Both the position numbers and the translations under genes were made by a program. A stretch of 59,432 nt of DNA from CAJQQY01 sp964352225 (GTDB lineage: Bacteria; Bacteroidota; Bacteroidia; Chitinophagales; Saprospiraceae), in NCBI GenBank assembly GCA_964352225.1, contig CAYGRM010000004.1, positions 1 through 59,432 on the forward strand, read 5' to 3'. Below the pieces are notes generated by a model, which was given only the letters and a program-made list of their open reading frames with translations, did not search any database and was not told the origin of the DNA. Every line of letters begins with the position of its first letter. Within the stretch, counting starts at the first letter, position 1. This document shows, in pieces, positions 9,401 through 15,895 of the stretch.

Positions 9401-10989
9401 CGACTCAAAGTTTTACTATCGAAGAAGATGTATTACCTCCTGTTGCTGTGATTCAAGCATTTACAAGTACGACAATTACATGTACAGAGCCAACATTAGT
9501 ATTTAACGGTGCAGCTTCAAATAATAACGGTAATCCTAATGGTGGAATCTTAACTTATGAGTGGACTCTAAATGGAAATGTAGTTTCGACTGTGACTCCA
9601 GACCAAGTTGAGATTTCAGAACCAGGAGATTTAGTACTTGAAGTAACTAACTCTAATAATGGATGTGTATCAACATTCTTATTACCTGTTGATGTAAATG
9701 ATGATGTACCAATTTGCAATATTCCTACAGCTCCTCAACTTCTTACTTGTATAGTTGATGAAGTGACAATTGTAGCAAATGGTTCTATAGGTCCTGAATA
9801 TACTTACCTATGGACAACAACTAACGGTACAATTGTTAGTGGTGAAACTACTTTAGCTCCAGTAGTGTCAGAAATAGGAATCTATACATTGACTGTAACC
9901 AATACAATTAGTGGTTGTGATCTTTCAATTACAGCAGTAGTATCAGGAGACTTTGATGAGCCTATTGCTTTTGCAAATGCAACTGATCAATTCGACTGTG
10001 TTACAGATGAAGTTACTATAGATGCAACAGGTTCAACTACTGGGCCAACTATAACTTATTCTTGGACAACTGTAACAGGTTTTATCGAAAGTGGTGCAAA
10101 TACTATCAATCCAGTTGTTTCTGCTCCGGGTGAATATACTTTAGAAGTAACAGATAATGGAAATGGATGTATTGGTACAGCGATAGTTAATGTATTAGGT
10201 AATATAGATGTTCCAACTATTGCAGGATTTCAGGTTATTGATCCTAATTGTTTTGGAGAAAATAATGGATCGATTACTTTAGATAATGTAACAGGTGGAG
10301 AGTTACCATACTTATACTCAATTGATGGAGGCGCATTAGTATCGATTAATCAATTTAGTTTCTTACCTGCTGGCCAGTATGACATTTTAGTAGAAGACGC
10401 TAATGGTTGTACTGCTAGTCAAGTTATTACAATTACTGACCCTCAAGAATTGGTAGTAGATCTAGGCGATAATCAAATTATTGGCTTAGGGGATGACTTC
10501 CAATTATCTGCCCAAATTGTAGGAGCATATGATACTATTATATGGTCAACCAACTGTCCAGATTCTGTTTGTGCAAATCAAACTCAATTCTCTATATCTC
10601 CTCTTAATACTGTTTCTTATAATGTAACAGTAGTTGATGGAAATGGATGTATTACTACTGACCAGATCACAATTAATGTTGAGAAAGGAAGAGAAGTATA
10701 TATTCCGAATGCCTTTTCTCCAAATGATGATGGTTACAATGATCGATTCTGGGTTTATCCTGATGGAGAAGTTGCTAAAATTCATGAGTTCAGAGTATTC
10801 AATAGATGGGGAGAGCAAGTGTTTGGAGTTTCTGATTATGATCCTTTTATTCAGGATAATACAAATGGATGGGATGGAACTCTAGACAATAAGAAAATGA
10901 ATTCTGCAGTATTTGTTTACTATGTTGATGTTGAATTTATCGATGGAAGAAGAGAAGTGCTTAAAGGAAGCGTTGCTCTTAAACGTTAA
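3436..10989 (+). CDS. Giant T9SS-secreted repeat protein with SprB repeat and type B sorting domain
   Basis: The likely start is ATG 3436 (MRKQILLAFFFSLTYLG, signal peptide ending NAQ), not the in-frame ATG 33 bp upstream, which would put charged residues before the signal; the product is about 2,517 residues. Order of parts: a CUB/pre-peptidase-like N-terminal domain (residues about 20-165), an Ig-like linker to about 375, 23 Ig/PKD-like repeats of about 82 residues (375-2265), a SprB-type repeat (CFGENNGSITL onward), another Ig-like segment, and a C-terminal domain from about 2421 starting VYIPNAFSPNDDGYND and ending LKGSVALKR. That last domain is the gliding-motility-associated type B T9SS tail. 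The protein is expected to be exported through the outer membrane and held at the surface as an adhesin or matrix component; substrate unknown. It has its own terminator at 11007-11044. Confidence 0.93.
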   Translation: MRKQILLAFFFSLTYLGLNAQCNLPFPPALTCSSAPVICGSELDGYCTSLGGFNATDSPSTSCFVVNNNQWFAFVAGSVNINLDFIVGTCTFDPNAGLTGFQAQVFTGCGAPWTTVPGCLNQVSPNTTQTLAMTGLTVGNVYYLMTDGVAGVLCDYSIQVTSGSTTAPIPDPAGAISGDPVFCQGASSVTYCVPPSFGAAFYDWTIPAGAAIVGADNGECITIDFSGYIGGIGSSGTISVTPTNACESGDPSSLTVTSGPPPTSPDELFILCPGESATYGNTVYSTATNGTPFINTDIANAQGCLIETLVYVEIGTIETTNLAEAICQGDVSSTGETLAGTYVYNLLTNYYECDSTVTIDLTVLDPQTGVFPVTDEIDCSGTPVTVSAIQLNTDPTISYIWSGPCFTQSFPQDPNISVSCGGVYTVYAEQTVAGVTCVSPTFSVTVIENITPPIADPGQLIAIDCNTNSATLGGPNMSSGSNFVYSWTGPNGYTSSQQNPVVTEGGEYCVFVINSTTFCQSTIECVTVTGNSTSLIATASNSNDLSCLISFSILDASGSSSGGNISYTWDGPGGPYSGSNPSVSQQGTYTLTVMDNVTGCTSTAQTIVGGDFNTPTASIITPADIDCNNPTVSLDGSGSSSGVTYLWSTGETTAIATTNMGAGTYTLTVTNISNGCTDEASVLVNDNSSIVTADVDVQGVLDCDNNLVTLSAINVIGSSNPTYSWSNGMSGQTIMVGTAGSITLTVTDAITGCSVDIMANVASGTNAPTAIAGVSGELNCNNTSVVLSSAGSSTGVNITASWSTANPNNVTTPGTYTLTITDNDNGCTATADVDVIQDITAPVAAIVTPIAIDCNNTSIVLDGGTSTGTNLSYSWTPGGGTGSTLNAVVAGTYTLTVTNMDNGCTDTEEVIVVDNTTTVSVTASVSNELTCTQTTATLDVSGGSGSSNPTYTWTGPETGNGSTISVSTPGIYTLTLVDSNTGCQGSTTITVLQDDSGPTASVAPANNLTCNVSSVTLDGSASSTGNNISYQWFINGTTSVGGNAAIIDVTVAGDYTLLVTDNNNGCDITSSVVTVILDDATPTASAIAGNNGLLSCSISSLALDGSSSTGNCLSYEWLSNGNVVGTASIYDATNAGDYILVVTNCDNGCTDQTIVNVVADAGLPTATIDPVVNLDCNNPTSTLQGTGLSNTGGTVSVEWFYEGTTLNVTDLDYTTSVAGEYTFMVTDNGNGCSSSVTVQLSENIDPPFIDIATAPIIDCANTMVTVNATNSASGVNISYQWQDAGGVDLPGNETANTLMTDIAGDYILLVTNTENGCTATQLVNVPENIESPVFAASALNNIDCNNIEASLESNIISSFSTDLTYQWLLNGNNVGDQSTLLTSNDGDYFLIVSDNQNGCSSQVGVTVLNTTQDPTIAASSSGNSALDCITTETTLDGTGSDTGANFNYAWTLDTDPTNVLGTDLLYTTMDPGTYILTVINMDNGCVSTETVTITQSIAQPTSVAISNTATLTCTDPTITLDGTSSSIGANFSYQWYEVIGGTSTEIVGADMISYDIVVEGTYELLVTNSDNGCTAISDQIVIDQSSDVPVAIISSDGILTCDNGMVIVDGLSSTAGGTLTYEWVDVATGDILGTDPTLEVSTSIELGLNIQDLNDGCTSTTSFFIDEDIEDPSANAGLAQTLFCGDIEVTLDGSASSANGDPITYAWADPMGNPGGSTAAIGASTPGSWTLTITNTDNGCTSTSTVEVDQDTNVPVLSMVPSAAGLNCDIQTITYDATGSSVSTGNLIYQWTDVVSGTVLGNTASIDISNTNEIILTITDDGNGCSTTQSYIATQDIEQPTANAGFPQTLFCGDTEVTLDGSASGAGGAAFTYNWTDPIGNPGGTTAQVAATIIGSWELLITNTVNGCTSIETVEVDQNIAAPTAVVDFAGMLTCDINEITVDGSASTTAGGSVLQYEWQGGATTSTASFDAPGTYTLIITDVLSNCTATQSFTIEEDVLPPVAVIQAFTSTTITCTEPTLVFNGAASNNNGNPNGGILTYEWTLNGNVVSTVTPDQVEISEPGDLVLEVTNSNNGCVSTFLLPVDVNDDVPICNIPTAPQLLTCIVDEVTIVANGSIGPEYTYLWTTTNGTIVSGETTLAPVVSEIGIYTLTVTNTISGCDLSITAVVSGDFDEPIAFANATDQFDCVTDEVTIDATGSTTGPTITYSWTTVTGFIESGANTINPVVSAPGEYTLEVTDNGNGCIGTAIVNVLGNIDVPTIAGFQVIDPNCFGENNGSITLDNVTGGELPYLYSIDGGALVSINQFSFLPAGQYDILVEDANGCTASQVITITDPQELVVDLGDNQIIGLGDDFQLSAQIVGAYDTIIWSTNCPDSVCANQTQFSISPLNTVSYNVTVVDGNGCITTDQITINVEKGREVYIPNAFSPNDDGYNDRFWVYPDGEVAKIHEFRVFNRWGEQVFGVSDYDPFIQDNTNGWDGTLDNKKMNSAVFVYYVDVEFIDGRREVLKGSVALKR
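4558..10230 (+). repeat. 23 tandem Ig/PKD-like coding repeats with paired cysteines
   Basis: Each unit runs about 75-90 residues: an opening Cys motif (IDCNN, LTC or LFCG), a VTLDGSxS segment, YxW near the middle, YTLTVTD and a second Cys in NGC, then a spacer ending near a Pro. By eye I count 23 units, almost all with exactly these two Cys, so each unit could carry one disulfide. The 17th and 19th units are close copies (both TLFCGD, EVTLDGSAS and DPxGNPGG), which points to recent duplication of a two-unit block around 8.45-9.2 kb. Confidence 0.85.
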
Positions 10990-11006
10990 TTTTAAATTTT
11001 TATTAA

Positions 11007-11044
11007 TAAAAAAGGCAGGTTGGATTCGTCCAATCTGCCTTTTC
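11007..11044 (+). terminator. Terminator of the giant surface gene
   Basis: AAAGGCAG…TTGGA pairs with TCCAA…CTGCCTTT around a TTCG tetraloop, starting 18 bp past the stop and followed by T residues. Confidence 0.9.
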
Positions 11045-11077
11045 TTTAAAATGATCGACTCTGGATTTCCCTAACAA

Positions 11078-11248
11078 ATGAAGTAATTAAAACCTCCTTA
11101 GATGGAAAAGGAAAAAAAACACAAAATGAGGTAAATAAATTGAGAGACAGTATAATTAAATATCTGAATGGCAAAAGGGAAAATCCTTTTAAAATTAACA
11201 GTCAAACCATAGGGTTTAAAAACCCTCTCATACGGATTCCGTAAGAAC
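11078..11248 (+). pseudogene. Coding-like fragment lacking a start, upstream of a zinc-ribbon peptide
   Basis: One frame is open from about 11078 to TAA at about 11247 and reads like protein (NEVIKTSLDGKGKKTQNEVN, then RDSIIKYLNGKRENPFKIN and IGFKNPLIRIP). No ATG or other start with a ribosome-binding site precedes it, only stops. The frame two bases on carries directly into the zinc-ribbon peptide, so the two may be halves of one frameshifted gene. Family unknown. Confidence 0.4.
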
Positions 11249-11290
11249 GGAAACAAAGACGGTGAAAAGAGTAATATTTAAAGATGGTAA

Positions 11291-11380
11291 CATGAGAGGG
11301 TGTGACCATTGCGGAAACCAATTTTTGGTAGCACCAAAACACAAAAGGTTTTGTTGTGAGCAATGCAGAAAGGAAAATTG
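11291..11380 (+). CDS. Small zinc-ribbon peptide, possibly the tail of a broken gene
   Basis: ATG 11291 opens a 29-residue frame ending TGA at 11378-11380. It contains CDHCGNQFLVAP, then FCCEQCRKEN: a CxxC plus CxxxC arrangement typical of small zinc ribbons seen in phage and mobile-element proteins. In-frame codons extend upstream past ATG (VKRVIFKDGN), so the ATG may not be the true start. Either it is a genuine very small protein or, more likely, the C-terminus of a gene whose front half lies in another frame at 11078-11248. It lies between the giant gene's terminator and tRNA-Gln. Confidence 0.4.
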
Positions 11381-11475
11381 AAAAGAAAAAAATGGGCGTG
11401 ACCCAATGATGAGAAAAAGAAAGTAATTAAAAGGTAATCACTACCGATTGGTAGTATATATGGCAGTAGAAAAAC

Positions 11476-11510
11476 AAAAACCCTCATAAACATTACGTTT
11501 ATAAAGGTTT
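11476..11510 (-). terminator. Hairpin immediately 3' of tRNA-Gln
   Basis: AAACC…ATAAAC pairs with GTTTAT…GGTTT around a five-base loop, with small internal mismatches. On the minus strand it lies 5 bp past the tRNA and is followed by a T-rich run, fitting a terminator for the tRNA transcript. Confidence 0.55.
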
Positions 11511-11514
11511 CTTG

Positions 11515-11585
11515 TTGACCCACTAGGACTCGAACCTAGAATGACGATACCAAAAACCGTAGTGTTACCATTACACCATGGGTCA
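11515..11585 (-). tRNA. tRNA-Gln (anticodon UUG)
   Basis: Read on the minus strand, the 7-bp acceptor TGACCCA pairs perfectly with TGGGTCA, followed by discriminator A. The D arm is GTGT…ACAC, the anticodon stem is ACGGT/ATCGT with loop TTTTGGT (anticodon TTG), and the T arm is CTAGG-TTCGAGT-CCTAG. CCA is not encoded. The gene lies between the alpha/beta hydrolase (same strand, upstream) and a stretch of gene debris on its 3' side. Confidence 0.96.
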
Positions 11586-11667
11586 TGCTTTTAGAAAGCG
11601 ACGCAAATTTAAGACATTTTTATCATTTAGTAAAGTTCTTTGAAAATATTTTTCCAAAAACTTACGA

Positions 11668-12510
11668 TTAAATCGCTTTGGGGATTTGCTTAAAGTAGTG
11701 CTCAAAAAAATCGTCATCATTCAATATATCATATAAAAAATCGTGATACTCTGGAAATTGCGGTAGATTATTATGATGAGCCTTTTCTATCGAAAATAGA
11801 TGACTTCGCTTCGGAACGATTTTTTGTAATTTTTCACTATTACTGAATGGTATCAAGTGATCTTTTTTTCCGTGTAGAAAGAAAATAGGGCAAGTTACTT
11901 TTTTGATAAAATAGTCCGTTCGGATTTGATATTTGAGTAACCAATGGATCGGCAGTAAAAATCCATATCGTTTTATTTGTGCTAAAAAGCTAAGATAAGG
12001 CGAATCTAGAATCAACATCTTAGGGTCATTCCACGAGGCAATTCGAGTAGCAATTCCACTTCCCAATGAGCGACCGTAAATGATAATTTTGTCTTCATCA
12101 TACTGAGTGGTCAGCCATTTGTACACATGCTGTCCATCATTGTACAAAATAGATTCCGTGCGCTTGCCGGAGCTTTTCCCAAATCCTCGGTAATCCACCA
12201 TAAAAAAATCATAGCCTTTGCTGACAAAATCTCGGGCAAATTTCCCCCAACCTTTGATGCTCCGCGAGTTGCCTTTGAAATAATAAATGACTCCTTTTGA
12301 ATTAGGAACTTTAAAATGAATCCCATTGATAAAACCGCCATCTTCCATCTCAAAGTTGACTTCTTCGAATGGAAAAACATACTGGTAAGTAAAATGTCGA
12401 GGTAAAATTTCAGGTCGAAAAAAAAAGTAGTCTTGCAAAAAATAGAAAATGAGGCATAGCAATAGGTATGCGCCGCTGAGGTATAAAAGAATGTTAAACC
12501 AGTCAGTCAT
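11668..12510 (-). CDS. Alpha/beta hydrolase, membrane-anchored (BEM46/S33-like)
   Basis: A 280-residue protein with one N-terminal membrane segment (residues about 6-27) followed by an alpha/beta-hydrolase fold. Visible motifs: FKGN in the oxyanion-hole region, the nucleophile elbow GRSLGSG (Ser near 149), LHGKKDHLIP carrying the acid Asp, and EKAHHNNLP carrying the catalytic His. The order fits the BEM46/ABHD13 group of serine hydrolases of unknown substrate. It lies downstream of hpt on the same strand, but a palindromic repeat fills the 112-bp gap, so linkage is uncertain. Confidence 0.88.
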   Translation of the reverse strand: MTDWFNILLYLSGAYLLLCLIFYFLQDYFFFRPEILPRHFTYQYVFPFEEVNFEMEDGGFINGIHFKVPNSKGVIYYFKGNSRSIKGWGKFARDFVSKGYDFFMVDYRGFGKSSGKRTESILYNDGQHVYKWLTTQYDEDKIIIYGRSLGSGIATRIASWNDPKMLILDSPYLSFLAQIKRYGFLLPIHWLLKYQIRTDYFIKKVTCPIFFLHGKKDHLIPFSNSEKLQKIVPKRSHLFSIEKAHHNNLPQFPEYHDFLYDILNDDDFFEHYFKQIPKAI

Positions 12511-12526
12511 TTTCGTTTGTTATTTT

Positions 12527-12622
12527 TTTTGCCCCTGACTTTTTATGACTTATTATGACTGTTCACAGACTTGAACATTCTCAGCGAAAAGTCATATAAG
12601 TCATAAAAGTCAGCGGCAAAAT
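12527..12622. repeat. Palindromic intergenic repeat, copy A
   Basis: An imperfect palindrome: TTTGCCCCTGACTTTTTATG at the left is answered by CATAAAAGTCAGCGGCAAA at the right, with inner words TTATGACT and AGTCATA and a core CACAGACTTGAA…CAGCGAAAAGTC. A second copy (13181-13285) lies on the other side of hpt with the same arms and core, so this is a repeat family and not a lone terminator. Confidence 0.8.
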
Positions 12623-13165
12623 TTATTTCAGTTGGTAAATCCCCCGCAAGTTTCTAGCTAATTCATTGTAATCCAATCCATATCCAATCACAAATTTATT
12701 GGGAATTTCAAAACCAATATAATCAATTGGAAACTCATATTTGATCGCATCAGGTTTTAATAAAAAAGTAGCGAAGGTTACCGAAGCAGGATTCATCTTT
12801 CTCAAGGTAGGCAAAAACTCATGCATCGTTTTTCCAGTATCAATAATATCTTCGACAACGATGACGTGACGATTTTCGACATCAGAAGTTAGCCCAATTA
12901 CTGTTGCCACTTCACCCGTTGATTCCAAACCTGAATAAGAGGAAAGTTTGATAAAAGAAACTTCACATGGCGCTCCAAATGCTCTGGTCAAATCTGCGAT
13001 AAAAATAAAAGCACCATTGAGCACGCCTAAAAAAATAGGATTTTTGTCGTGATATTTTTCATACAATTCTTTTCCCATTTCATCGACTCGTGCTAATACT
13101 TTTTTTTCTGAAAACATGAGCTCGAAGGTAAGGTCGTGGGCTTTTACTATTTGTGGTTCTGTCAT
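12623..13165 (-). CDS. hpt: Hypoxanthine phosphoribosyltransferase
   Basis: A 180-residue cytoplasmic purine-salvage enzyme that joins hypoxanthine (and usually guanine) to PRPP to give IMP or GMP. The PRPP-binding signature VVEDIIDTGKTM lies at 103-114, the flexible-loop region SSYSG at 75-79 and the purine-contact segment FEIPNKFVIGYGLDYNE near the C-terminus. Length is normal for the family. The gene is bracketed on both sides by copies of one palindromic repeat, so it may be transcribed on its own. Confidence 0.95.
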   Translation of the reverse strand: MTEPQIVKAHDLTFELMFSEKKVLARVDEMGKELYEKYHDKNPIFLGVLNGAFIFIADLTRAFGAPCEVSFIKLSSYSGLESTGEVATVIGLTSDVENRHVIVVEDIIDTGKTMHEFLPTLRKMNPASVTFATFLLKPDAIKYEFPIDYIGFEIPNKFVIGYGLDYNELARNLRGIYQLK

Positions 13166-13180
13166 TTTTTACTTTTTATT

Positions 13181-13285
13181 TTTTTGCCACGGACTTTTTA
13201 TGACTTTGATTATGACTTTTCACAGACTTGAATTTTATCAGCGAAAAGTCTTAAAAAAAAGTCATAAAAAGTCAGCGGCAAAAAA
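13181..13285. repeat. Palindromic intergenic repeat, copy B
   Basis: Same design as copy A: TTTTTGCCACGGACTTTTTA at the left, AAAAAGTCAGCGGCAAAAA at the right, and the shared core CACAGACTTGAA…TCAGCGAAAAGTC. The right end touches the stop codon of the M28 peptidase gene, so the repeat may also act as its terminator on the minus strand. Confidence 0.8.
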
Positions 13286-14686
13286 CTACAATCCATATTT
13301 ATCAATCAAATACAACAAGCTCACAATACTCGCCGCACCTAATTCCAATTCTCTTTTATTCACCGCATCGATGGTATCAATTGCCGTATGATGATAATCA
13401 AAATACCGTTGCGAATCAGGACGAAACCCAATCAGTATTCCTTTTTGACTTTTGAGCGGAGTAATATCTGCTCCTGATCCACCGGTAGTAAATCCTAATC
13501 CGTAGGGTTCCAACAAAGGTAACCATTCTGTCATCTTTTTAAATTTTGGCTTAAAGACATCTTCGTGAGCCGTTGATGAAAAACCTCTAGGTGTAAATCC
13601 ACCAGCATCTGATTCGATAGCAGCAAGATGGTATTCTCCTTTTTTGTTGGAAGCTTCTGCGTAAGCTTTTCCTCCTGCCAATCCATTTTCTTCATTCATA
13701 AAGAGAACACATCGAATCGTTCTTTTTGGTTGGTAATTCAATCTTTTTAAAATTTGTAAAACATCCATCGAATGTACACAACCCGCTCCATCATCATGAG
13801 CACCACTTCCTACATCCCACGAATCCAAATGACCTCCGACTAAAATAATTTCATCAGGTTTTTCCGTTCCTCGAATTTCACCAATCACATTATAGGATAA
13901 TTTATCTGCCAACATCTCACAAGTCGTTCTGATATAAACATGTGTTTTTTCTTTTTTTAAAACTCGACTCAACACTTCTGCATCATTGGTAGAGATTGCC
14001 ACCGCAGGTATTTTTTTAATTCCTTTTTTGTAACCCAAAGCTCCCGTGTGCGGAATGTCATCCAATCTCGTAGTCATGGATCGAACCAAAACTCCAACTG
14101 CTCCATATTCCGCAGCCTTGGATGGACCACTTCCTCTTTGATCAACTGCACCTCCGTAAGCATTGAATGTTCGCAGTTGAGTTGGATCCATTGGACGATT
14201 ATAAAAAACAATTTTCCCTTTAATTTTTGCTTCGCCTAATTTTTCTACCTCATCTAGACTTTTCACTTCGATCACTTCTGCGGTAATTCCCTCCTTTCCA
14301 GTTCCGATAGAATTACCCAAAGCCAAAGCATTTAAATCCATCGATCCAATGACCCCAGAATTTACAATTCTGACTTGCTCTTTTTCTCCACGCACCCAAT
14401 GCGGAACCATGACTGGCTGCAACCAGACAGAATCTAGGTTTAATGTATCCAACATTTGCTTAGTATATTCCACCGCTGCTGCGGCTTGTGGAGAGCCAGC
14501 CAAACGACCTCCAATTTTAGTCGTTAGATGGGTCAACCATGGATAGCATTGTCCTTTAGTCAAAGCTGTATCATAGATTTTTTTTATGAAAAAAGCATCT
14601 TCATCCCCTTCTACAGGGCTCTGAGCGAAATTCTCATTTTGAAAAAAAAATAAAAAAAGAAGAATTAGAAAAAATATTTTTCTCAT
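13286..14686 (-). CDS. Secreted M28-family metallopeptidase (carboxypeptidase Q-like)
   Basis: A 466-residue protein with a signal peptide (residues 1-21, ending FAQ). A PA-type insert domain lies at about 130-250, between two parts of the catalytic domain. Di-zinc ligands and catalytic residues of the M28 family are visible: H286 in GGHLDSW, D298 in HDDGAG, E332/E333 in NEENG, D360 in ESDAGG, and a His in YHHTAID near 440. The architecture matches plasma glutamate carboxypeptidase-like enzymes, which release terminal amino acids from short peptides outside the cytoplasm. A nutritional role in peptide use is inferred. It is transcribed toward hpt. Confidence 0.92.
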   Translation of the reverse strand: MRKIFFLILLFLFFFQNENFAQSPVEGDEDAFFIKKIYDTALTKGQCYPWLTHLTTKIGGRLAGSPQAAAAVEYTKQMLDTLNLDSVWLQPVMVPHWVRGEKEQVRIVNSGVIGSMDLNALALGNSIGTGKEGITAEVIEVKSLDEVEKLGEAKIKGKIVFYNRPMDPTQLRTFNAYGGAVDQRGSGPSKAAEYGAVGVLVRSMTTRLDDIPHTGALGYKKGIKKIPAVAISTNDAEVLSRVLKKEKTHVYIRTTCEMLADKLSYNVIGEIRGTEKPDEIILVGGHLDSWDVGSGAHDDGAGCVHSMDVLQILKRLNYQPKRTIRCVLFMNEENGLAGGKAYAEASNKKGEYHLAAIESDAGGFTPRGFSSTAHEDVFKPKFKKMTEWLPLLEPYGLGFTTGGSGADITPLKSQKGILIGFRPDSQRYFDYHHTAIDTIDAVNKRELELGAASIVSLLYLIDKYGL

Positions 14687-14992
14687 AGAAATGATGTTTT
14701 GAAAAAATTTGCGGTTTTTTTGAAAAAGTTTGAAGGGCTAAAAATATTTAAAAAACAAGATAAATTAGCGAAAACCCTTATAAATTAAAGTATTCCGTAT
14801 TCCCATCATGTTTAAAAAATAGAAATTAGAGGTTAATTTCTAAGGATTCATTACATTTGCTATGATAAAAATGTGTCTTTTCAACTTTAACGTCGTCTTA
14901 ACAACATCGACAGAAAAGACTGTTTGAAAATTTATTTTGAAAAACTGTTCTTTTAATAGTTTTTCGACCCACAACAAATATTTCAATACCCA
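14687..14992. promoter_or_regulatory. Divergent intergenic region with a possible promoter for the sigma-factor gene
   Basis: About 306 bp between two diverging genes. TACATTTG at 14852-14859 fits the Bacteroidota -7 consensus TAnnTTTG and could drive the plus-strand sigma-factor operon with a leader of about 130 nt. A clear -33 element is not evident. No small gene is seen. Confidence 0.35.
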
Positions 14993-15565
14993 TTGGCAAC
15001 ACCAGGGAAAACAAAATTGGAAGACTTTGAATTAGTCGAGTTGTTTATTAAAACACAACGACCTGACTATTTTAGTATACTTTACCAGAGGTATTCGAGT
15101 AAGGTATATAGCAAGTGTATTTTCATGTTGAAAAACGATGCACGAGCCAAAGACGCAACCCAAGAGATTTTTACAAAAATCTTCCTGAACCTCTCGAAGT
15201 TTAGTGGACGGTCTAAATTTTCGACATGGGTTTATTCAATCACATATAATTTTTGTATCGATACCATTCGAAAAAGGAAAAAAGAAAAAAATCTTTTTTC
15301 TGAAGAAGTTGACGATGCTCCAGACATCATCGAAGAAGTAGAAGATGCTGCTTTATTAGAGATGGAGGTTACTCGACTTAAAAAAGTATTGGAAGAAATT
15401 CCACCAGGTGATCGAGCTGTACTATTAATGAAATACCAAGATGAGCTCTCTATCAAAGAGATCGCAGAAGTCCTAAACAAAACGGAAAGTGCCATAAAGA
15501 TGAAAATCAAACGAGCTAAGCACAAAGCACAAAAAGTGTACAGGGATATTTTTCCCAACAAATGA
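14993..15565 (+). CDS. ECF-type RNA polymerase sigma factor
   Basis: A 190-residue sigma-70-family factor. Region 2 is at about 20-95 (FSILYQRYSSKVY… and DATQEIFTKIFLNLSKF, with FSTWVYSITYNFCID); region 4 is at about 130-185 (LKKVLEEIPPGDRAVLLMKY, then the helix-turn-helix LSIKEIAEVLNKTESAIKMK). It would direct polymerase to a set of promoters, but its target set is unknown. The start is TTG at 14993; the first in-frame ATG is inside region 2 and too late. No anti-sigma factor gene of the usual type follows; the next gene is a 79-residue protein 15 bp downstream. Confidence 0.92.
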   Translation: MATPGKTKLEDFELVELFIKTQRPDYFSILYQRYSSKVYSKCIFMLKNDARAKDATQEIFTKIFLNLSKFSGRSKFSTWVYSITYNFCIDTIRKRKKEKNLFSEEVDDAPDIIEEVEDAALLEMEVTRLKKVLEEIPPGDRAVLLMKYQDELSIKEIAEVLNKTESAIKMKIKRAKHKAQKVYRDIFPNK

Positions 15566-15580
15566 GTAAAGCTTTATGTC

Positions 15581-15820
15581 ATGAATAATTTTAAAAAACT
15601 AAGCGAAGAAAACGAGGATCGATTTCCTGGTTTCTTCGAAGAAAAAAAGGTCTCCTCTAATTATTTTTTTCTTAGGCATGTAGGTAATGTAGTTGATCAT
15701 TTTCTAGGAAGGGCGATGGATATGTTCATCTCTTTTTCAGGTGGGTCTAAGGCTGGCCCCAAAGCGCCACCTGATCAAATAAATGATCCTTATGAAGATG
15801 TACCTCCGATGCGACATTAA
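15581..15820 (+). CDS. Small protein downstream of the ECF sigma factor, unknown function
   Basis: A 79-residue protein starting 15 bp after the sigma-factor stop, so almost certainly co-transcribed. It has a charged N-terminal half (KKLSEENEDRFPGFFEEKK), a short amphipathic segment (residues about 33-53, VGNVVDHFLGRAMDMFISFS) that is too polar for a sure membrane helix, and a Pro-rich tail. It lacks the zinc and membrane motifs of known anti-sigma families. A role as partner or modulator of the sigma factor is inferred only from position. Confidence 0.7.
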   Translation: MNNFKKLSEENEDRFPGFFEEKKVSSNYFFLRHVGNVVDHFLGRAMDMFISFSGGSKAGPKAPPDQINDPYEDVPPMRH

Positions 15821-15895
15821 AAAATTAAGACAAAAAACACAAAACCTAAATAAACAATCTACATTTTTTTTTGTACCTGATATAACTCCCAATTA

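Noticed and set aside
4558..10230. Repeat array considered as a CRISPR or DNA satellite
   Set aside because: The period is about 246 bp, degenerate at DNA level, conserved at protein level and in one continuous reading frame.
15562..15588. Overlapping ATGA start at the sigma-factor stop
   Set aside because: It leads to a stop after eight codons; the 79-residue frame starting at 15581 is the real neighbour.
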